In this document: positions 23,295 through 30,872 of the stretch, in pieces
Position numbering within the stretch: position 1 is the first letter of the stretch
Layout of the letters: every line of letters begins with the position of its first letter
Origin: Xenorhabdus budapestensis
GTDB taxonomy: Bacteria; Pseudomonadota; Gammaproteobacteria; Enterobacterales; Enterobacteriaceae
Length of the DNA: 64,000 bases
Direction of reading: 5' to 3'
Assembly (NCBI RefSeq): GCF_002632465.1
Contig: NZ_NIBS01000008.1
Location: 90,277-154,276, forward strand
The notes under the pieces: generated by a model
Told to the model about the DNA's origin: nothing
The model's database searches: none
Seen by the model: the letters and a program-made list of their open reading frames with translations, nothing else
Program-made: the position numbers and the translations under genes

Positions 23295-23298
23295 AAAA

Positions 23299-23970
23299 TT
23301 ATTCTAGTTTTTCTTTACGATAATGTTCTGAACGCGGCCCATACAGCAGGTGGCCATATTGATATCCTCCTGCACTCAACAGACGATTGCTGGTAATGCC
23401 TGCAATATCGTGGCCTTTATCCATCACAGTGTTCGCAATTTGCTCAATAGCCGCAGACACTAACATACCAATAATTCCACCACCGCCATTGTTACGATTT
23501 TCTGCGGTAGAAGCTGTCGCTACACCACTCCACACTTGTTTACCAGTCCGCAGATCAACCAGGCGAGCTTTCGCTGTCACGCGGGTATCACTGCTAATGA
23601 GCTGATATTGTGTACCGTATTCTGTGACATCCAGATAAAGCGCTGCATCCGCACCAAAAATATCATGTAGCTTTTTATAGCTGATATTGTGGATATCCTG
23701 CGCATCTACTGCACCATTCTGCCGGAATATCTCTTCGACAACCGCGACAGGAAAAACATAATATCCTGATTCCGCCAACGGATAAGTGACTTGAGAAACC
23801 ACACTGCCAGCCGCCTTCACATCCACGGATTTATTCACAGCAGGCAGAACCAGTATCGATTTAGGGTCACTTTCCTTCAATGCACTATAATCGTAAGGTG
23901 TCTGCTTGGCACATCCTGTCAATACCAGCAATAATAAAGCGCCGACTGCGCCCCAAAAACGGTTCATCAT
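23299..23970 (-). CDS. GNA1162-like lipoprotein (DUF799 family)
   Basis: Lipoprotein of 223 residues with a short signal peptide and lipobox LTGC near residue 20. Matches the DUF799/GNA1162 family (YYVFPVAVVEEIFRQNG, LVDLRTGKQVWSG), whose fold is related to TolB-amino-domain and CsgG-like proteins. Third gene of a lipoprotein trio; its start overlaps the upstream stop by 4 bases (ATGA). A glycine-rich stretch GGGGIIGM precedes a possible amphipathic or membrane-inserting helix. Function of the family is unsettled; an envelope complex is likely. Confidence 0.85.
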   Translation of the reverse strand: MMNRFWGAVGALLLLVLTGCAKQTPYDYSALKESDPKSILVLPAVNKSVDVKAAGSVVSQVTYPLAESGYYVFPVAVVEEIFRQNGAVDAQDIHNISYKKLHDIFGADAALYLDVTEYGTQYQLISSDTRVTAKARLVDLRTGKQVWSGVATASTAENRNNGGGGIIGMLVSAAIEQIANTVMDKGHDIAGITSNRLLSAGGYQYGHLLYGPRSEHYRKEKLE

Positions 23971-24323
23971 TTCACTCCCTTATCTTTATTCAGCAGAAAA
24001 TCCATATACTGTGCGGATTCAGGAAATAATTTCTTTTCTATTTCAAACTGCTGAAAGGCTTCTTCAATATTGCCTATTTTACTATAGAGCAACCCCATTT
24101 GAGCGTGCAGCCCGGGAGGAACGGGTTTGTCTTTGGCTCTGGCTTGTTCAATGACTTTTTGCAATGCCTGGATCTGCTCTTGTGGCCCGGTCTTATCCTG
24201 TTGGTAATATTGGTAAACTGTTGGCTGATATTCACCCCATTCATAAATGTTTTTAGGTGCCTGCACACATCCGGCCAATAATAATATGCCCAGCAGCATT
24301 CCCGTCTTTTTCATCAAAAACAT
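23967..24323 (-). CDS. DUF4810-family lipoprotein
   Basis: 118-residue lipoprotein with lipobox LAGC and a helical body with TPR-like character (LHAQMGLLYSKIGNIEEAFQQF). The NIYEWGEYQPTVYQYY segment is the family signature. The ATG at 24323 is preferred because GGGA lies at a workable distance, though the ATG 9 bases downstream (MKKTGML) is possible. Middle gene of the trio; overlaps the next gene by 4 bases. Confidence 0.82.
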   Translation of the reverse strand: MFLMKKTGMLLGILLLAGCVQAPKNIYEWGEYQPTVYQYYQQDKTGPQEQIQALQKVIEQARAKDKPVPPGLHAQMGLLYSKIGNIEEAFQQFEIEKKLFPESAQYMDFLLNKDKGVK

Positions 24324-24361
24324 TAAAAAGTTTTCCCTATGTATTATTAGTTATTAGAATA

Positions 24362-25033
24362 TTAGTTCGTTGGTTTCCATTCACCACTTTCAATACCAGA
24401 CACAAGGTCATTAACAGCTTCACGGATCGCCAAATCCAACACCTTGCCATTCAGAGTAGAGTCATAACCAGATGCACCACCGAAGCCAATAATTTCGCGG
24501 CTGGATAATTTATATTCCCCTGCTCCCGCTGAAGAGAAAACAACTTCAGACGTTTCAACATTCACAACGTTCAGCATCACTTTTGCATAGGCAATCTGTG
24601 ATTTTCCCCGTCCCAAAATGCCCCATAACTGATGGTCACCTACTTCCTTGCGGCCGAATTCAGTAACAGCACCAGTGATAACATAATTAGCTCCCTTCAG
24701 CTTCTGTGCTTTGCCTTGTAACCCGGCCTCTGTTTTCAATTCAGCCATGTTAGTACGCTCCAGCACATTAAAACGACCAGTTTGCTGTAAATGAGTCACC
24801 AGAATAGTTTTTGATTGGTTACCCAAACGATCGATACCATCAGAGAAAATGCCATTTTGATAGCTTGAGCGGTTTTCAAATTTACCTACCGCAATAGGGC
24901 TACGAATTCCTTTGTAGGTGGTGTTATATGAAGAAACTTTTTGCACCTGAAGAGTCGATGACGACTCCGTCGCACACCCGCTCAACATGAGTGAAGCGAA
25001 GCAAAGTGAAGCTAAAGTGAGTTTAATTTTCAT
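24362..25033 (-). CDS. CsgG-family lipoprotein (curli-secretion-channel-like)
   Basis: 223 residues with signal peptide and lipobox LSGC. The CsgG/HfaB-family body is recognisable: RSPIAVGKFENRSSY, VLERTNMAELKTEAGLQG, NYVITGAVTEFGR and ISSREIIGFGG-like ends. CsgG proper forms the nonameric outer-membrane pore for curli subunits, but no csgA, csgB, csgE or csgF is nearby; this gene instead heads an operon with DUF4810 and GNA1162-like lipoproteins, a known but poorly understood arrangement. It should not be annotated as curli secretion on similarity alone. Confidence 0.85.
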   Translation of the reverse strand: MKIKLTLASLCFASLMLSGCATESSSTLQVQKVSSYNTTYKGIRSPIAVGKFENRSSYQNGIFSDGIDRLGNQSKTILVTHLQQTGRFNVLERTNMAELKTEAGLQGKAQKLKGANYVITGAVTEFGRKEVGDHQLWGILGRGKSQIAYAKVMLNVVNVETSEVVFSSAGAGEYKLSSREIIGFGGASGYDSTLNGKVLDLAIREAVNDLVSGIESGEWKPTN

Positions 25034-25188
25034 TATTATGTCTTCCTGAGAGTTTTTAGTTAAATGCCTGCCAGATAAGCTATACCCTTCATATTACCTT
25101 ATTGGTTTCTGCCTGGAATAGACCGGATTTATACAGACGATAAGACTAAGATGAAGCAGTCAAATAATAAGTTTTATTATAGGAAAAG

Positions 25189-25223
25189 TCTATGAAATAA
25201 AACACGGCTTTATCAGCCGTGTT
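25189..25223 (-). terminator. Minus-strand terminator with no intact gene upstream
   Basis: On the minus strand AACACGGCT pairs with AGCCGTGTT and is followed by TTTATTTC. The only candidate source is the coding relic or an unrecognised RNA between here and dlsT. Confidence 0.75.
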
Positions 25224-25359
25224 CAATCCCTATAGTGAAACATAGATTAAGATATTAAAATTCGACCTATACAAAATATCTCTATAACAATATCATATAA
25301 TTCGAAACATTATATTAAATTGGCAACCTGAAAATTTAAATAATAAGATAAGTTATAAT

Positions 25360-25567
25360 TTAAATGACAACACAGAAAACACCATACCACCACTTCCAGC
25401 CCATACAAAGTTTATCCCGTTCTGCCAAACCTTTTTCAAGGGCATCTTATACCAAAAGGAATTGAGGCAGTAATAATACTCTCTGCCTTCCTGCCAAACT
25501 GATGCAATTTACCGTCAACATTAGCTATCTTTCCAAAACCATCCCACATATTGGGTGAATCCACGCG
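25360..25567 (-). pseudogene. Unrecognised coding relic
   Basis: On the minus strand an open stretch reads VDSPNMWDGFGKIANVDG (then KLHQFGRKAE and SIITASIPFGI) and stops at 25436-25438. The adjoining frame continues ALEKGLAERDKLCMGWKWWYG to a stop at 25360-25362, as expected for one frameshift. The composition is protein-like and unlike the AT-rich flanks. I cannot name the parent family. A terminator lies about 140 bases downstream in the right orientation. Confidence 0.4.
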
Positions 25568-26147
25568 TAATTAATTTAATCTGTAATTATTAAAATATAA
25601 AATAAAAAAGATATAATTAAATAACTCTTTATATACAAATTTATTAAATCCAAGCAAAAGATAAAGATGAATAAATACACTATATGACCATCCAGATGAC
25701 CATTAAGATGGATTGCTTTTTATCCATTGCTGACAGTAATGCAAGAAAAAAACTAGATTAATATTCTAAATTACATCATAATGCAGACAATAAAAAGGAT
25801 TTAATACTGACAGGGTGTTTTGAGCAAGTATGAATGTGGTGAATCACATCGCTTTCCTCTCCAATTGTTTTAATTTTCAATATTACGAACAATCACAACG
25901 CCCTGGCATAAAGAGAGAATAACAAATATCAATTTTTCCTTTATGTAAAAATAATTCTTTAAAAAGTCATATTAAATGGAGTCTTTAGGAAAATTTTTCC
26001 TCATAGAATTCTTTAATATCAACACACGACAATTCATTTTTTGAACAAATTTTCTGAACAAATCGTTCTTCGGTGTTTATGTGATACGTTTTTCTCTGTG
26101 CTTATTCGACACCTATTACAGCACCAAAAATGTAAGCGAGAGCTATT

Positions 26148-27473
26148 ATGAAAACAGCAACAAAAAGTAATGATGTCATGTCCCACGCTTCTTTGGCTGC
26201 CAAACGAGCTAATATGACGGAAGCAGAATGGAAACAAGCCACAAAATTTGGTGGCATAGACATGGGATGGGTCATCATGAGTATCGGCATGGCAATCGGT
26301 GCTGGTATTGTTTTCCTTCCGGTACAGGTTGGTTTGATGGGATTGTGGGTCTTCCTGCTCTCTTCAGTTATTGGCTATCCTGCCATGTATCTTTTTCAAC
26401 GCCTATTCATCAATACACTTGCTGAATCATCTGAATGTAAAGATTATCCCAGCGTGATCAGCGGCTATCTCGGTAAAAATTGGGGCGTTTTTTTAGGTGT
26501 GCTCTACTTTATTATGCTGGTGATCTGGCTGTTTGTTTACTCCACTGCGATTACCAACGATAGCGCCTCATATCTGCAAACCTTTGGTATTACCGGCAAA
26601 TTGTTATCCGAAAACCCTTTTTATGGATTAACCTTAATCTGTATTCTGGTGATGCTCTCTTCCCGCAGTGAACGATTATTATTTAAACTATCCAGTCTGA
26701 TGGTACTGATAAAATTATTTGTTGTTGCCGCATTGGGGCTTTCCATGATCGGCATGTGGCATCTGTACAATATCGGTGCATTACCTCCTTTCTCCATGCT
26801 GATAAAAAAGGCCATTATCACTCTCCCTTTTACACTCACATCCATTCTGTTTATCCAGACACTAAGTCCGATGGTCATTTCTTATCGCAATCATGAAAAA
26901 AATCGTGAAGTTGCCCGTTATAAGGCACTACGGGCTATGAATATCGCCTTTAGTATCCTGTTTTGTACGGTGTTTTTCTATGCTGTTTCTTTCACGCTGG
27001 CGATGGGACATGATGAAGCGGTCAAAGCTTATGAACAGAATATTTCCGCACTAGCGATTGCCGCACAATTTTTCCCCGGTGGCTGGGTCATTTTAGTCAG
27101 TATTACACTCAATGTCTTCGCTGTCATGACTGCCTTCTTCGGTGTCTACCTCGGTTTTCGAGAAGCCAGTCAGGGAATAGCCATGAATATTCTCAGCCGC
27201 TTAATGCCAACAGCAAAAATCAATGAAAAATGGGTGCAAAAAGGCATCATAGTATTTGCTATTTTATTAGCATGGGGAGCGATTATTCTGAATGCACCAG
27301 TTTTAAGTTTCACATCTATCTGTAGTCCGATATTTGGTATCGTCGGCTGCCTTATTCCTGCTTATCTGGTTTACAAGGTCCCCAGCCTCTATCACTACAA
27401 AAGAGTATCACTAATCTTGATCATCTTCACAGGGATCTTGCTATGTATCTCTCCTTTTCTGGCCTTTTCCTGA
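26148..27473 (+). CDS. dlsT: Serine/proton symporter DlsT (YhaO), HAAAP family
   Basis: Eleven-span amino-acid permease of 441 residues, very close to E. coli DlsT/YhaO, including GWVIMSIGMAIGAGIVFLPV, SSVIGYPAMYLFQRLFINTL and VSFTLAMGHDEAVKAYEQNI. In E. coli DlsT carries L- and D-serine and is paired with the cysteine desulfidase gene cyuA (yhaM); that partner is absent here. The start has an AGCGAGAG site. A weak hairpin (AGACCTT/AAGGTCT, near 27525-27550) follows. Confidence 0.92.
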   Translation: MKTATKSNDVMSHASLAAKRANMTEAEWKQATKFGGIDMGWVIMSIGMAIGAGIVFLPVQVGLMGLWVFLLSSVIGYPAMYLFQRLFINTLAESSECKDYPSVISGYLGKNWGVFLGVLYFIMLVIWLFVYSTAITNDSASYLQTFGITGKLLSENPFYGLTLICILVMLSSRSERLLFKLSSLMVLIKLFVVAALGLSMIGMWHLYNIGALPPFSMLIKKAIITLPFTLTSILFIQTLSPMVISYRNHEKNREVARYKALRAMNIAFSILFCTVFFYAVSFTLAMGHDEAVKAYEQNISALAIAAQFFPGGWVILVSITLNVFAVMTAFFGVYLGFREASQGIAMNILSRLMPTAKINEKWVQKGIIVFAILLAWGAIILNAPVLSFTSICSPIFGIVGCLIPAYLVYKVPSLYHYKRVSLILIIFTGILLCISPFLAFS

Positions 27474-28345
27474 TGTGATAAAAATCAGCTGCGGAACGGC
27501 TTATCATTAAGGTTTACTTATGCTAAAGACCTTTCTATTGTGGAAGGTCTGTACATCATCAAAGTCCCACAATAAACACATAACGCAATCAATAATTATC
27601 GCAATGATGAAATCTTTTTTAATTAACCATAATTAATATTTATTCAATAAATCTTCACAGCTCAAATAAAAATAGGAAAGTATTACTATTTAATTAGCAA
27701 TAAAATAGCATTATTTCAAATAATAACATAACATTACAATTTACTTATTCATGTTAATTCGGTTGTTTTAAATACCATCACACCTTCATTATTTACATCA
27801 AATAAGAATATTAAACACAAATAAAATAAATAATAAAAATAAAATATCGTATAAACAAAAAATTTAAAATTTACATCCGAATAATAATGAGCACAACTCT
27901 TTAAGTAGATATTTTGCATACAAAAAAGTACACATTTCACTCTAATTAGATAAATCATTTACTTTTTCCAGTAAATGCAGTAAAAAGACGAAATCATTAC
28001 ACCATAAAAGGACAATATAAGAATAAAAAACTAAAAATAAAATTCAGCCAGATGTTTAGTAGTTAAATTTAATCAATCAGTATTCCTTGTGGAATTCTTT
28101 CTATGATTAGCCCATTCTATTCACGAGGGTTACATAACAAATATTTACACTATTTAAATAAATATTTTCATTAAAACAACGATGAACAGAAGCAGCAAAT
28201 TTTTTTATTTCCTGTTTTCTAATTATATTAACCTGGTATTTATCCAATTATGTTCAAAAGCTCTGATAGTTTGTTGTATCCGATTAGTTTAAATAGCCCC
28301 GTTATTTACAACTAATCTATCTGATGTAATAGGAATGATAATTTC
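27474..28345. other. 870-bp very AT-rich intergenic region
   Basis: No convincing gene on either strand. Dominated by A/T runs; contains the 14-bp hairpin immediately before the recombinase gene. Possible H-NS-type silenced DNA by composition. No long inverted repeats that would bound an invertible switch were found by eye, although the low complexity makes that search weak. Confidence 0.45.
28282..28317. repeat. Hairpin in the leader of the recombinase gene
   Basis: GATTAGTT TAAATA, loop GCCCCGT, TATTTA C AACTAATC: a 14-bp stem with one bulged base, ending 28 bases before the ATG. No U-tract follows. Could be a 5' UTR structure, a protein-binding palindrome or a recombinase site. Confidence 0.6.
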
Positions 28346-28909
28346 ATGAAGCAACGCAAATTTTTAACCCGATATGAAATAGATGCAATTTTGGCAGAAA
28401 CAAAACAAGGACGTCATGCTGAACGAGATTATTGCATGCTATTGATGTGTTTTATTCATGGTTTTAGGGTCAGTGAGCTGTGTAATTTATGTTTATCCGA
28501 TCTCGATTTAAATTCAGCAATTATTCATATAAGACGTTTAAAAGGTGGTCTATCAACAACACATCCTTTGATCCCTGAAGAAATTGAAGCGCTTAAAAAA
28601 TGGTTGGATGTACGCCAAAAATGGCGGGAAGCTGATTCACCATGGGTATTTCTTTCCCAAAAATCAGGGGCTGTTTCACGACAACAAGTTTATGGGTTAC
28701 TGAAACGTTATGGAAAAAAGGCCGCGGTCAGCGTTTCTCCGCATCCCCATATGTTAAGACACGCCTGCGGCTATGCACTTGCAGACCTCGGTCGTGATAC
28801 TCGTTTAATTCAAGATTATCTGGGGCATCGCAACATTTCACATACAGTGATTTACACGGCCAGTAATGTAAAACGCTTTTCCAAAATTTGGGAGACACAC
28901 TCTAAGTAA
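28346..28909 (+). CDS. FimB/FimE-type tyrosine recombinase, orphan
   Basis: Site-specific recombinase of 187 residues, the short form without an arm-binding domain typical of fimbrial phase-switch recombinases (FimB, FimE, MrpI). The catalytic set is complete: Arg41 (GFRVSELC), His135-xx-Arg138 (HPHMLRHACGYAL), His161 (YLGHRNISHT) and Tyr170 (VIYTAS). AGGAATG precedes the ATG. No fimbrial gene lies in the window, so its target switch is unknown. It sits in AT-rich DNA between dlsT and yjiA. Confidence 0.88.
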   Translation: MKQRKFLTRYEIDAILAETKQGRHAERDYCMLLMCFIHGFRVSELCNLCLSDLDLNSAIIHIRRLKGGLSTTHPLIPEEIEALKKWLDVRQKWREADSPWVFLSQKSGAVSRQQVYGLLKRYGKKAAVSVSPHPHMLRHACGYALADLGRDTRLIQDYLGHRNISHTVIYTASNVKRFSKIWETHSK

Positions 28910-29172
28910 ATTTTTATTTATTTTTCTTGTTTTCACTAACATAACCTGTTATTGCAACAATCTCCACTGCCCTTCTCGTGGAGATTGCAAGTAAACAGAA
29001 TAGACAATTTCGTTGTAACGTAAATATGATTTTTAACGTATGATAAATTCTATTTATATTTGTTGTTTTATGTTTGTTAAATTATTACTTTATTTTTTAT
29101 AAAAACTTAAATTTCAGCGTTCATATATATAACATAAATTTGTATTTAAATATGAGTAGCAAATTTATGCCA

Positions 29173-29285
29173 ATACCCAATAGAGTTCAAATCAAATTGA
29201 GGTGGCACTTCCGGGTACATTGCAGAGCGTATCACTGGAATGAATGAGTTAAGCCAACAAAGAGGTAACTTAAAAAATGAAGGGA
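29173..29285. repeat. Decayed ERIC-like repeat
   Basis: ATACCCAATAGAGTTCAA at one end and AGCCAACAAAGAGGTAACTT followed by ATGAAGGG at the other match the conserved ends of ERIC/IRU elements as I recall them from Photorhabdus and Yersinia; the central hairpin arms are degenerate. Length about 113 bases against the usual 127. Confidence 0.55.
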
Positions 29286-29307
29286 GATTCCCTTCATTTT
29301 TTAAGTT
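29267..29307. terminator. 19-bp perfect inverted repeat downstream of yjiA
   Basis: AACTTAAAAAATGAAGGGA (29267-29285), loop GAT, TCCCTTCATTTTTTAAGTT (29289-29307). It sits between the recombinase (+) and yjiA (-) and begins inside the ERIC-like element. A-runs on the left arm give U-runs inside the stem rather than after it; probably a bidirectional terminator or transcript-end structure. Confidence 0.65.
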
Positions 29308-29364
29308 AAATGAAAAACCCGTATCTCAATTTGGCTATCCAGTTAAACATAAAACAGGTATCAA

Positions 29365-30318
29365 CTATAATTGCGCAAATTTTTCCCTGATTTTCTGCTC
29401 TGGTAGATCTATTCCAATAAAAACCAATACACTATGCCGCTGTTCATCATTGCGCCACTCGCGATCCCAATCTGCACTATATAGACGTTGGACTCCCTGA
29501 AACAGCAATCTACGTGGCTCATCTTGAATGGCAAGGATACCTTTATAACGCAATAAACTGTCAGCAAAACTCAGTAACAACTCTTCCATCAGATTTGAAA
29601 TTTTATTAAATTCAACAGGATGAGTCAGATTGACAACAACAGATTGGATACTGTTTTGCTGTTCAGGCACGAAGCGAAAAGTCGGTACTGAAACAGTCAG
29701 TTTATCATTCAACATGAAACCTTCCAGCTCGAACAACAAACTTAAGTCAGCCTCGCCATGTACCACTTTATGAATTGGTGCTCTGGCATTAATTCTCTGT
29801 AACCGTTCAGTCAGTGCATCATTTTCTGAGGCAACATCCGTTTTTGTTAATAAAATTTTATCGGCATATCCAACCTGTGCCTGCGCAATGGAAAAACGAT
29901 CCAGTTGTTGCTCTGCATGTACTGCATCCACCAATGTAATAATGCCATCCAGTAAAAAACGCTGGCACAAAATTTCGTGGGAAAAAAATGTTTGAGTAAT
30001 TGGGCCAGGATCAGCCATCCCTGTACACTCGATAACCAGCCGATCAAAAATGAACTGACCTTTATCAATGCCGTCCAATAAATCCAGTAAAGCATCTTCC
30101 AGCTCATTTGAGCGACTGCAACAAATACAACCATTGCTTAACGTCTTAATCTGAGTTGCCCTATCTCCAATCAATTCATTATCAATAGGTACTTCACCAA
30201 ATTCATTTTCAATTACAGCAATTTTATAGCCATGTTCAGTATTAAGAATATGCTGCAATAATGTTGTCTTACCTGATCCTAAAAAGCCCGTTAGGATCGT
30301 GACAGATATAGGTTTCAT
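29365..30318 (-). CDS. yjiA: CobW/G3E-family GTPase YjiA
   Basis: P-loop GTPase of the G3E metal-chaperone family. Walker A GFLGSGKT at 11-18, the metal-binding CxCC motif (NGCICCS, Cys64-Cys67) and LTKTDV are present. Colinear with E. coli YjiA, a zinc- and cobalt-binding GTPase of unsettled role. The ATG at 30318 with AGGAAACGAAA upstream gives MKPISVTILTGF; the longer frame has no homology. In E. coli yjiA directly follows btsT-yjiX; here it is separated from them by the two flavoenzyme genes. Confidence 0.94.
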   Translation of the reverse strand: MKPISVTILTGFLGSGKTTLLQHILNTEHGYKIAVIENEFGEVPIDNELIGDRATQIKTLSNGCICCSRSNELEDALLDLLDGIDKGQFIFDRLVIECTGMADPGPITQTFFSHEILCQRFLLDGIITLVDAVHAEQQLDRFSIAQAQVGYADKILLTKTDVASENDALTERLQRINARAPIHKVVHGEADLSLLFELEGFMLNDKLTVSVPTFRFVPEQQNSIQSVVVNLTHPVEFNKISNLMEELLLSFADSLLRYKGILAIQDEPRRLLFQGVQRLYSADWDREWRNDEQRHSVLVFIGIDLPEQKIREKFAQL

Positions 30319-30872
30319 TTTCGTTTCCTGCTTCATTATAATAATCTTTCTCCTATTCATCTGAAATCGTTTAAGAAAAGAACTAAATTTCTGAGGTATG
30401 ATCAAAATTTTTCAGAGAAAACAAAACATTGGAGAATCTTAGATGAGTATACTTTAGAAGAATTTGGCAACAACGTCGATAACTTTTTACAACCTTATTG
30501 TTTATATCTTAAAATTTATAGTATGTAACTTTATTATTCTGAATTACTTTTTATAAAAAAATAAAAATATTATTGTCTAAACAAATATTCCTAACCACAA
30601 TTAAATAAAGAAACAATCACATACAATCTAAATAATCAGATTAATCCAGTTACTTTAGCATTTATAAAAAATATATTATGCTCACGAGTATAGAATAATT
30701 ATATCCGTTACCTTTCAAGTTACAGTTTTTTTATGTTCTTGTTCATAGCAGGAGGTAATCTAAGATACACTCTCCATTATTAAAAAAATCTGAAAAATTA
30801 TTAAATCTCACAGGTGGTATTAAAAAATGATTCAGGGGAAATACTATTTATCTTAATTAAGAGAGATATCCT
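30319..30872. other. Divergent AT-rich region between yjiA and the first flavoenzyme
   Basis: No gene seen on either strand. Strongly AT-rich. The plus-strand gene has a GAGAGATAT site ahead of its ATG. No Zur palindrome was recognised near yjiA. Confidence 0.4.

Larger units (their letters stand above)
25034..26147. other. 1.1-kb AT-rich intergenic region
   Basis: Between the divergent CsgG-like operon and dlsT. Holds a minus-strand coding relic (25360-25567) and a minus-strand terminator (about 25189-25223). A short direct repeat GAACAAAT (26042 and 26056) lies about 100 bases upstream of dlsT. The rest is AT-rich with no convincing ORF. Confidence 0.5.
28910..29364. other. Intergenic region after the recombinase gene
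   Basis: Contains a hairpin CAATCTCCAC/GTGGAGATTG (about 28959-28988, 10-bp perfect stem, no U-tract), an AT-rich stretch, a decayed ERIC-like element and a 19-bp perfect inverted repeat just past the yjiA stop. Confidence 0.5.

Noticed and set aside
24362..25033. Curli secretion gene csgG
   Set aside because: Belongs to the CsgG family, but no curli genes accompany it and its partners are DUF4810 and GNA1162-like lipoproteins.
25081..25116. Possible truncated ERIC end (TATACCCTTCATATTACC)
   Set aside because: Only about 18 bases resemble the repeat end and the rest does not follow; too short to claim.
27749..27958. 69-codon minus-strand ORF in the AT-rich gap
   Set aside because: Composition (F, Y, I, L rich) is what random AT-rich DNA gives; no ribosome binding site or family resemblance.
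27474..30872. Invertible promoter for the orphan recombinase
   Set aside because: No convincing pair of separated inverted repeats was found by eye; short matches in such AT-rich DNA are expected by chance.
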